Shown here: positions 1 through 5,473 of the stretch, in pieces
Layout of the letters: the number at the start of each line of letters is the position of its first letter
Numbering within the stretch: the first letter of the stretch is position 1
Source of the DNA: Caldilineaceae bacterium
GTDB lineage: Bacteria; Chloroflexota; Anaerolineae; Caldilineales; Caldilineaceae
Length of the DNA: 5,719 nucleotides
Direction of reading: 5' to 3'
NCBI GenBank assembly: GCA_012032975.1
Contig: JAAUPU010000242.1
Span: 1-5,719, forward strand
Made by a program: the position numbers and the translations under genes
The notes under the pieces: model-generated
Databases searched by the model: none
What the model was told of the DNA's origin: nothing
What the model saw: only the letters and a program-made list of their open reading frames with translations

Positions 1-47
1 CAGTAATGCGCCGCAAAGATCAAGCGGAACACTGCGCGGAGCCGGTT

Positions 48-75
48 AGTATACCAGCCTATTGGCCGGTTTCAA
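48..75 (-). promoter_or_regulatory. Sigma70-like promoter after the rpsJ stop, pointing off the left edge
   Basis: Read on the minus strand, TTGAAA (70-75) and TATACT (48-53) are separated by 16 bases, close to the TTGACA-17-TATAAT consensus. It begins 6 bases after the S10 stop codon and would drive whatever lies beyond position 1. The spacer is itself an imperfect palindrome, ACCAGCC-TATT-GGCCGGT on the plus strand (53-70). If the flanking DNA is a normal S10 operon, the next gene would be rplC, but no L3 start is visible in these 81 bases. Confidence 0.5.
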
Positions 76-81
76 ATTTTG

Positions 82-183
82 TCAGTTGAGCTTTATCTGG
101 ACGTCTACCCCTGCCGGCAATTCCAGCTTCATCAGGGCATCGACCGTCTTTTCAGTCGGCTCCACGATATCCATCAGCCGCTT
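82..183 (-). CDS. rpsJ: 3' fragment of ribosomal protein S10 (uS10), last 33 residues
   Basis: Translating the minus strand from 183 to the TGA at 82-84 gives [18 protein letters not shown] followed by [15 protein letters not shown] and stop. This is the C-terminus of ribosomal protein S10, a 30S head protein also used in transcription antitermination as NusE. Compared from memory with E. coli RpsJ, about 26 of the last 32 residues are identical, including [13 protein letters not shown] and AGVDVQI. The first 70 or so residues of S10 are absent. Upstream, the reading frame continues without a break into a polyprenyl glycosylphosphotransferase, which also has KRLMDI at this point, so the exact border cannot be fixed within about 163-189. 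The VEPTEK...GVDVQI wording looks proteobacterial, unlike the neighbouring genes; that is an inference. Identification is firm; whether the junction is real is doubtful. Confidence 0.9.
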   Translation of the reverse strand, partial: KRLMDIVEPTEKTVDALMKLELPAGVDVQIKLN

Positions 184-1029
184 GCCAAAGCGCTGGAAGC
201 CGTCGATGGCGGGTCGCGTAGACCGATCAGCGGGATGCCACCCAAGCTTTCGATAGTGGCCCCGTGAAAGGCCAGATCGAAATAGTCGGGCACGACCCGG
301 AGGCGCACCGGCAACTCGTGTAGCCGCGCGACCAGGTTAGCAAGCCGAACGTGGGCATGAAGGGGCAACGCGATGATGACCTCATCCACGTGCTGCTCTC
401 CCACAATCGAGACGGCGTCATCGATGCGACCGATTACTGGAATCCCCAACAACATTTGGCCGTTCTTGTCCGGGTCGTCGTCCAGGAAGCCAACCACTTC
501 ATAGGCTGCCCAATGTTGACGCCGAAACTGAAACACCAGGTCTTTGCCAACACGGCCGGCGCCGACCACCAGGATGCGCGTCACACCGTTGCTCTGCGGG
601 CGGCGTACTCGATGCCAGAAACGCAGGAAGAGTCGAAAGCCGATCAACAAGCAAAGCGCCAACACGAAAAAGTAGGCAAAGGTGAGGCGGGGAAAACTCC
701 TTTTTTGCCAAATAGAGCAAACCAGCCAGCGAAAGCGTGGCCAGCGTATGGGAGACCAGAACGCGCTGTATTTCTTCGATCCAGAAGATCACACGGCGCG
801 GGGTATACACTGAACCCAAAAAAAAGATGGTCGCCCACATGACCCCTACGATCAGGTGGAGGGTGGGAGTAGGCGCATAGAAAAATCCGTCAGCCCACTG
901 CGGCAAAACGGTCGGCCCCACAGGCACAACATAGCGCAACCGCATGGCAACAGACAGAGCAGATTGAATCAGCACAAGATCTACCAGGAAGAGGAAGACC
1001 ATATAGTTCGTGCTAAATCGCTTCAACAA
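163..1029 (-). CDS. Polyprenyl glycosylphosphotransferase, N-terminal part only; two frameshifts, catalytic domain lost
   Basis: Family role: transfer of a sugar-1-phosphate to undecaprenyl phosphate at the membrane, the first step of exopolysaccharide assembly. Visible here are four membrane segments (about residues 9-29, 57-75, 89-107 and 115-132) and then a CoA_binding_3/Rossmann-like domain starting [13 protein letters not shown], with [17 protein letters not shown] and [10 protein letters not shown]. The C-terminal sugar-transferase domain (KR.FD then membrane helix and catalytic core, about 200 residues) should start at KRLMDI (183-166), but the sequence becomes ribosomal S10 there. Two single-base losses break the frame: at GGGGAAAA (689-696), where [13 protein letters not shown] needs one more base, and at 211-214, where GACCCGCC should read as codons for D-P-A. 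The start is TTG at 1029 (giving MLKRFSTN), with GGGAG 9 bases upstream; an in-frame TGA lies three codons before it. As given it cannot be catalytically active. Confidence 0.85.
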
Positions 1030-1082
1030 CCTGACTCACTCCCGTCTATTTCATTGGTCCTCTTGCATTGAAACCAGCGCTA

Positions 1083-1106
1083 TTTTCCACCCAACCCACT
1101 GGAAAA
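1083..1106. repeat. Perfect 7-base inverted repeat TTTTCCA-N10-TGGAAAA
   Basis: TTTTCCA (1083-1089) and TGGAAAA (1100-1106) are exact reverse complements with a 10-base spacer, 54 bases upstream of the sugar transferase start. The geometry would suit a dimeric regulator, but no regulator gene is in the window and a chance occurrence is possible. Confidence 0.35.
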
Positions 1107-1142
1107 GGGCCGGCACCCCTAGGCCATTGCAAGAAAATAATT

Positions 1143-1214
1143 ATCCACGAAGTGACACGAAGATTCACGAAGAATCAGGTCAAATCTTGGTGTGACTTCG
1201 TGAACTGCGTGGAT
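1143..1214. repeat. CACGAAG repeat hairpin (REP/MITE-like intergenic element)
   Basis: The left arm (1143-1173) contains three copies of CACGAAG at 1146, 1156 and 1166, exactly 10 bases apart. The right arm (1185-1214) is its imperfect reverse complement, ending ACTTCGTG...GCGTGGAT; the loop is about 11 bases (1174-1184). On the plus strand a run of five T follows at 1217-1221. From memory, similar CACGAAG-rich palindromes occur between genes in Chloroflexota and several other phyla as dispersed repeats. No transposase is present, so if mobile it would be non-autonomous. Confidence 0.7.
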
Positions 1215-1229
1215 GCTTTTTCTGGATTC

Positions 1230-1246
1230 GCCTTACTCGGTAAGGC
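1230..1246. repeat. Small perfect hairpin GCCTTAC-TCG-GTAAGGC
   Basis: A 7-base-pair perfect stem with a 3-base loop, 15 bases beyond the right arm of the CACGAAG element, within the presumed leader of the sugar transferase. No T-run follows on either strand, so it is not a standard intrinsic terminator. Its role is unknown. Confidence 0.45.
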
Positions 1247-1382
1247 TGCGCATTTCTGTTGCCCATTGGGGATGCAAGAGTACGTATCACATACGGGTTC
1301 AAACCATACGTGGTTACGGGCTGTCCCCCCCGTTTCTATCTGGCAGTGCCCACGATGGCCGCCGACAGAACGTTGCCCTGCT

Positions 1383-1412
1383 ATTATATTCTCTACGCCC
1401 TATCCAGACCAA
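1383..1412 (-). promoter_or_regulatory. Candidate sigma70 promoter for the sugar transferase
   Basis: Minus strand: TTGGTC (1407-1412), 18-base spacer, then a perfect TATAAT (1383-1388). Transcription would start near 1376 and run leftward toward the TTG start at 1029. The -35 matches the consensus at only 3 of 6 bases, and the long leader makes the assignment tentative. Confidence 0.4.
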
Positions 1413-1444
1413 GCCCACCGCCTGTATGAGTACGATCCAGCATT

Positions 1445-1474
1445 GCGTACGGCCATCATCTATTGGCCGTACGC
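1445..1474. repeat. Perfect 10-base hairpin overlapping the epimerase stop codon
   Basis: GCGTACGGCC (1445-1454) and GGCCGTACGC (1465-1474) are exact reverse complements, and A1455/T1464 adds one more pair, leaving an 8-base loop. The epimerase TGA (1456-1458) lies in the loop. There is no U-tract on the minus strand after it, so it could be a 3'-end stabiliser or a Rho-independent pause rather than a classic terminator. Confidence 0.55.
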
Positions 1475-2543
1475 GGCTGTTGCCAGCGTTCGACGTTGAA
1501 ATGATGGATTTCGTGCAGGATACGCGGAACGTCGTAGGTCAAATGCCAATTGGGGAAATGCGCCATCAGCTTGCTGTTGTCGCTAATCCACCAAAATGTG
1601 GTCTCCCACGCGATTCTCATCCGAATAACACCACTGGAGCTTGCGCTCCGCGATCTCCTCGCAGAGGTCAATGGCCTCCAATATCGAGCAGTTGCTATGC
1701 CGTCCGCCGCCGATGTTATAGACTTCCCCGACCCCGCGGCGCCCGATAGAACTCGCCAAAAGCTCGGACCAGATCCGAGCTATGGATGTTGTCGCGCACC
1801 TGTTTGCCTTTGTACCCAAACACGGTGTAAGGCGTGCCTGTGACCGTACATTTCATCAGATAGGCCAGGAACCCGTGGAGCTGAGCGCCGGAGTGATTTG
1901 GACCCGTCAAACAGCCTGCTCGGAAACAGGCGGTTTTCATGCCAAAGTAGCGACCATATTCCTGAACCAGCATATCGGCAGCGACCTTTGAGGCGCCGAA
2001 AAGACTGTGGAGCGTCTGATCGATCGACATGTCTTCTCGAATTCCAGCAGCGTAGGTGTGGGTTTGCTCGACCTCCCAGCGCTGTTCGGACTCAAACAGC
2101 GGCAGTTGGTTGGGCCTGTCGCCGTAGACTTTGTTCGTTGACGTAAAGATGAAGGGCGCGCCCGCGGCAAACCGTCTGGTTGCTTCCAGGAGGTTCAGCG
2201 TGCCATTGGCGTTGACGGTGAAGTCGGTCTGCGGATCGGTGGCCGCCCAGTCGTGCGAAGGTTGCGCGGCCGTGTGGATCACCAGGCCGACGTCGGCGCT
2301 ATGCTCGCGAAAGAGGGTGTCGATGGCTTCTCTGTCACGAATGTCGATCTCGTGATGATGATAGCGATCTCCCAGCTCCTCGCTCAGACGCTCGCGGCTC
2401 CATTTTGTGGATGCGTCTTCGCCAAAGAAATATCCTCGGAGGTCGTTGTCTATGCCCACCACCGTCATGCCCTGCTTTGCGAAAAACCGAGTGGCCTCGG
2501 AGCCGATCAGCCCGGCCGATCCAGTCACAATGGCGGTTGTCAT
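1456..2543 (-). CDS. NAD-dependent sugar epimerase (CDP-tyvelose/paratose 2-epimerase type), two frameshifts
   Basis: Extended short-chain dehydrogenase acting on a nucleotide sugar in the cytoplasm, likely supplying an unusual sugar for the glycan. The Rossmann motif TGSAGLIG (residues 7-14) is followed by the NAD-binding acidic D32, then [58 protein letters not shown] and VYNIGGG. The usual YxxxK tyrosine is Phe182 (FGASK, with K186), which I recall as typical of this subfamily. Two extra bases break the frame: one in the C4 run near 1732-1735 (restoring [12 protein letters not shown]) and one in AAAA at 1593-1596 (restoring GDHIWWISD). Once corrected the protein is about 361 residues, full length. 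The ATG at 2543 is preceded by GAGAGG, 8 bases away. The exact substrate is not decidable; CDP-paratose is the family reference. Confidence 0.87.
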
Positions 2544-2557
2544 CGTGTATACCTCTC
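2544..2557 (-). promoter_or_regulatory. Ribosome binding site of the epimerase
   Basis: GAGAGG on the minus strand (2552-2557) lies 8 bases before the ATG at 2543. This fixes the start at MTTAIVTG and excludes a longer N-terminal extension, which would lack family similarity. Confidence 0.65.
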
Positions 2558-2733
2558 GCGTGAAAGTCGTTCTCTCTGGCTTGTCCATGCGCTGGACAGG
2601 TGCGCGGACCCCACACCGCACCATCGACTGCCACATGGATACAACTGCATGGCCGACATGGGACAATGAGTACGCGGCCCATCGTGTGCCGCTCAATTCT
2701 GCCTTGAACCCATCTTGTGTCGCAAGAACGGGC

Positions 2734-2739
2734 TATGCT
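2734..2739 (+). promoter_or_regulatory. Possible -10 box just before the ligase start
   Basis: TATGCT lies 11 bases before the ATG at 2751, with no good -35 at 16-18 bases and no Shine-Dalgarno motif between it and the start. If used, the mRNA would be leaderless or have only a few leader bases. It is a weak candidate based on position alone. Confidence 0.25.
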
Positions 2740-2750
2740 ACGATGGCGCC

Positions 2751-4087
2751 ATGACCTTACGCCACTGGTGGGACACAACCTTCGCGGGCGAATTGCTGCT
2801 GCTGGCGATGGCCGCACCGCTGCTCTACTTCCCAGCCCGATTCCCCAGTTGGACCGTGTATGTCGCTATCGGTCTGCTGTCGGCTGGATGGATTTGGCGA
2901 CGGCGTCGGCTGGGCATCTGGTTCCAACGCACACCGGCCGACTGGCCGGTTTTCTTTCTCCTTTTGGTGATGCTTCCCGTCTCGCTGTGGGCCGCGCCCG
3001 AACCTCTACGCAATCAATATTCAATTCCCAAAGCCTATATCCTGATCTGGAATTTCTTCTTGTTTTGGACCATTGTGACCCATGCCAGCCGCTCTTGGGC
3101 ACTGGATTGGGTGGCCATCGCCGGCTTCATCGCGGCGGGGACTCTTATCGCGCTTGTTGCGCCGCTGGGCATCGACTGGCTCTACAAGTACCCTGGTATC
3201 GACGCTGTTCTGAGTCGCGTTCCCTCGCCATTGGTCGGCGTCTTTCGTGGTGCGGACAGCGGTTTTCACCCCAACCAGGTGGCTGGCACATTGTTGTATG
3301 TGCTTCCGCTGCTGCTGGCTCTCACCGCTGCCAGCATCTACCGACTGCACCGCGCCCGGGTTCGACACAAACGTGACTGGGCGTTGGCCTTGCTGTTGGT
3401 AGCCTGTTCTGTGGTAATGGGTGGCGTGTTTCTGCTGACCCAGTCGCGCTCCGGGCTGGCCGGGATAACTGCCGGGGTCATGGTGATGATATTGGTCAAC
3501 TGGCGCTGGGGAAGGTGGGCGCTGCTGGCAGGGAGCGCTGCGCTGCTGGCGACCATGTTCATCATGCCATCGACGATGTTGCAATTGATCGCCGATGCGC
3601 ACCGGTGGAAGCCTCGGGCGGCGGTGGAACGCTAGGTTTTCGCCAGGAGGTATGGACGCAGGCAGTTGCTGCCATCCACGATTTTTCCTTCACGGGACTG
3701 GGGCTAGGTGCGTTCCGTGAGATCGTGCGGCTGCTCTATCCGCTTGGCATCCCGCCAACCTACGATATCGCCCACGCCCACAATTTTCTATTGCAGAGCG
3801 CGCTTGACTTTGGCTTGCCTGGTGCGATTGCCCTCTTTGCCATCCTGTGGGTCGCCATCGTCGCCGTCGTCCAACTGTGGCAAGGTAGCAATGGACACAG
3901 AGGCCAGCAGAGCAAGAACGTGCATCTTCTGTCGATTGGCTTTGCCGGCAGCCTGGCAGCTCAAGGGGTATTCGGCCAGCTTGACGCGATCAGCATGGGC
4001 GCCAAGACCAACTTCTTGTTTTGGACCTTGGTCGCATTGATCTTTGGCCTGCTGATCAGGACAACGGATAGCGACGCAGGCCGCTGA
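2751..4087 (+). CDS. O-antigen ligase/polymerase family membrane protein (Wzy_C), one frameshift
   Basis: Polytopic inner-membrane protein expected to polymerise or ligate lipid-linked glycan on the periplasmic/outer face. Numerous hydrophobic segments are visible (about residues 12-27, 35-49, 66-80, 97-110, 119-139, 178-196, 209-229, 236-250 and 256-272), separated by basic loops. Family-typical pieces are FRGADSGFHPNQVAGTL (residues 166-180), LLTQSRSGLAG (228-238), GLGLGAFREIV and AHAHNFLLQ; the conserved Arg of QSRSG and the Asn/His of HPN and HNF are present. One base is lost at about 3597-3625: the first frame runs into a TAG at 3633-3635, while PVEASGGGG...FRQEVW continues in the next frame to the TGA at 4087. 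Corrected length is about 445 residues, normal for the family. It is the only plus-strand gene, and it overlaps the next gene tail to tail. WaaL and Wzy cannot be told apart from sequence alone. Confidence 0.85.
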
Positions 4088-4811
4088 GTTGCAGCAAGAC
4101 ATGTCCGATGAAAAGTGGGTTATAGATCAGATAGCGACGCCAGAGTCGTCGAGGCTCCGTGCCGAATCGAAAAAGCCACTCCAGACCGTTGCGCTGCATC
4201 CAATGAGGCGCCTGCGGCTTCAGCCCCGCGTGGAAGTCAAACGCAGCGCCCACGCCAATCAACGCCGGGGTTTCCAACAAACCCACGTTTTCTGCCATCC
4301 ATCTTTCCTGTTTTGGTGCGCCCAAGCCAACCCACACGATGTCTGGCCGCGCCTGATTGATGCGCTCTGTGACTGATTGAATTTCCTGTGTGGTCCATGC
4401 CCCAAAGGGCGGCGAGTATGATCCTGCAACTTGCAGCTTAGGAAATCGATGAAGGAGCTTTTGTACCAATAGGTCGGGCACCCCAGTTTGACCCCCGAAA
4501 AAGTAGTGTCGATAGCCCCTAGGTACGGACCGTTCGCACATTGCCAGCATCAAATCTGGGCCATATACCCGTTCCACATGCCGATGGCCGGCCAGACGGT
4601 TCAACCAGACAAGTGGAACGCCGTCGGGCGTGACCAGGCCTGCCTGGTTGAAGACTTGGCGCAACGCCTTGTCATGCTGGCACTCCATGATGGAATGGAC
4701 ATTGGTGACGCAAACATAATGCCGTTCGCGCCGCTCTATCCACCCCTCGATAGCCTGGACGGCCTGCTGCATGTTGATGGCGCTAACGTCCACGCCGAGG
4801 ATGTTGGTCAT
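4056..4811 (-). CDS. WecG/TagA/CpsF family glycosyltransferase (GT26)
   Basis: A complete 251-residue protein without frameshifts, the usual length for this family, which transfers N-acetylmannosamine-type sugars from UDP donors to undecaprenyl-linked acceptors on the cytoplasmic face. Visible motifs in order: VTNVHS (35-40, with the conserved Thr), TPDGVPLVW (61-69, with the Asp proposed as catalytic base in TagA), ERVYGPDLM (80-88), FFGG..G (104-110), WVGLGAPKQERWM (160-172), IGVGAAFDFHAG (185-196), then the C-terminal tail QAPHWMQRNGLEWLFR and EPRRLWRRYL, which in TagA contacts the membrane. The ATG at 4811 has no clear Shine-Dalgarno sequence; it lies 44 bases after the methyltransferase stop, so co-transcription with that gene is likely. 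Its last 32 bases overlap the convergent ligase gene. The sugar specificity is not determined. Confidence 0.92.
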   Translation of the reverse strand: MTNILGVDVSAINMQQAVQAIEGWIERRERHYVCVTNVHSIMECQHDKALRQVFNQAGLVTPDGVPLVWLNRLAGHRHVERVYGPDLMLAMCERSVPRGYRHYFFGGQTGVPDLLVQKLLHRFPKLQVAGSYSPPFGAWTTQEIQSVTERINQARPDIVWVGLGAPKQERWMAENVGLLETPALIGVGAAFDFHAGLKPQAPHWMQRNGLEWLFRFGTEPRRLWRRYLIYNPLFIGHVLLQLSGLRRYPLS

Positions 4812-4855
4812 TTCAGTTTATGGCGCCATGCGCGGTCTATCGTTTGGCCTGCGCA

Positions 4856-5473
4856 TCATCTGCGGACGGCCACGAGCGACTTTTTGAGGCCGGCGAAACG
4901 CTCTCGCCAAATCTCCGCGTCGGGAAAAAGGGCAACAAGATCGTTCTCATCAAGCAGGCAGATTTCTTCCAGGAATTCATCACATTGCTGCTGCGATGGA
5001 CGGGTCAAGATACCCCACACAGTGAAATTCCGCAGCAGCCTGCGACGCAAGCTTCTGGGCACGAAGTGGATGAACGGTGTGAGGAGGTGCGGTTCAACAA
5101 AAAACCACTTGTTCGGCGTCTGGACATAATACCGTCTGCCAAACGCGGCGAACCTCTTCGGCAAACCTCTGCTGATGGTGCCGCGAATGTAAATGTTCAA
5201 TGACTGAATTGCTGTAGACGATGTCGAACGACTTGTCGACGAACGGAAGAGATCGTCCATCCCCAACGACCCAACGTCGACTGGATGTGCTGGAGCTGAA
5301 ACGTTCAGCAACGTGAGATCTGGGGAAATTTCAACGAGTGTCCAGTTAAATGCGCTGCCGCCGACGTCAAGAATTGTTGTCTGTTTGTCTATCCCAAACT
5401 GGCTTACAAAGCGCTGCATGCGCTTTCTTCGGAATAGTCGGCCCGCAGCGCGGTAGATCGAGTGGATGTTCAT
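4856..5473 (-). CDS. Class I SAM-dependent methyltransferase with a hidden double frameshift
   Basis: An open frame of 205 residues whose ends belong to a sugar-cluster methyltransferase. Motif I is TTILDVGGSAFNW (32-44), followed by LTLLNVSAP; near the C-terminus are YYVQTPNKWFFVEPH (115-129) and a basic, amphipathic tail. Residues about 78-113 of the open frame are low-complexity Ser/Thr/Arg and make no sense, but the neighbouring frame over 5245-5135 reads FVDKSFDIVYSNSVIEHL and QQRFAEEVRRVW, the expected methyltransferase motifs. So one base is missing near 5244-5250 and one is extra near 5131-5135; the two cancel and leave the frame open. The corrected length is unchanged. The start ATG overlaps the upstream stop as ATGA (5470-5473), implying translational coupling to the glycosyltransferase. 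The methyl acceptor is unknown; a sugar or lipid-linked glycan is likely from context. Confidence 0.82.
   Translation of the reverse strand: MNIHSIYRAAGRLFRRKRMQRFVSQFGIDKQTTILDVGGSAFNWTLVEISPDLTLLNVSAPAHPVDVGSLGMDDLFRSSTSRSTSSTAIQSLNIYIRGTISRGLPKRFAAFGRRYYVQTPNKWFFVEPHLLTPFIHFVPRSLRRRLLRNFTVWGILTRPSQQQCDEFLEEICLLDENDLVALFPDAEIWRERFAGLKKSLVAVRR

Larger units (their letters stand above)
1030..1455. other. Non-coding leader between sugar transferase and epimerase
   Basis: About 425 bases with no convincing coding frame on either strand. It holds a minus-strand promoter candidate (1383-1412), a small hairpin (1230-1246), the CACGAAG hairpin (1143-1214), an inverted repeat TTTTCCA/TGGAAAA (1083-1106) and part of a hairpin covering the epimerase stop (1445-1474). 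If the promoter is used, the sugar transferase mRNA has a structured leader of roughly 345 bases. Confidence 0.5.

Noticed and set aside
689..696. Programmed frameshifting at the homopolymer runs as a regulatory device
   Set aside because: The shifts occur in unrelated genes, in both directions and at different kinds of runs, with no consistent slippery heptamer or stimulatory stem; sequencing error explains them better.
351..842. A 163-residue plus-strand open frame opposite the sugar transferase
   Set aside because: The minus strand encodes a conserved Rossmann-like domain here; the plus frame is a shadow.
82..1029. A deliberate new two-domain protein, sugar transferase N-terminus plus S10 C-terminus
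   Set aside because: The join falls exactly on a motif shared by both families, the catalytic domain is lost, and the upstream part is itself frameshifted at 211-214 and 689-696, so no continuous fusion protein is encoded as given.
1290..1315. A tRNA T-arm-like GGGTTCAAACC
   Set aside because: No acceptor stem, D-arm or anticodon arm can be folded at the proper spacing around it.
1068..1749. Overlapping plus-strand open frames (143 and 178 residues) across the leader and the epimerase end
   Set aside because: They run through hairpins and into the epimerase antisense; composition is random and rich in Pro, Arg and Cys, with no family motif.
2717..3376. A 219-residue plus-strand open frame overlapping the ligase N-terminal half
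   Set aside because: It is rich in Arg, Ser, His and Cys with no family motif, while the ligase frame over the same DNA gives clear membrane segments and Wzy_C motifs.
3021..3602. A 193-residue minus-strand open frame opposite the ligase
   Set aside because: Its Gln/Arg/His-rich composition is the mirror of hydrophobic codons on the other strand; no motif is recognisable.
4488..5129. A 213-residue plus-strand open frame across the WecG-family and methyltransferase genes
   Set aside because: It spans two well-supported minus-strand genes and the gap between them, and shows no protein family features.
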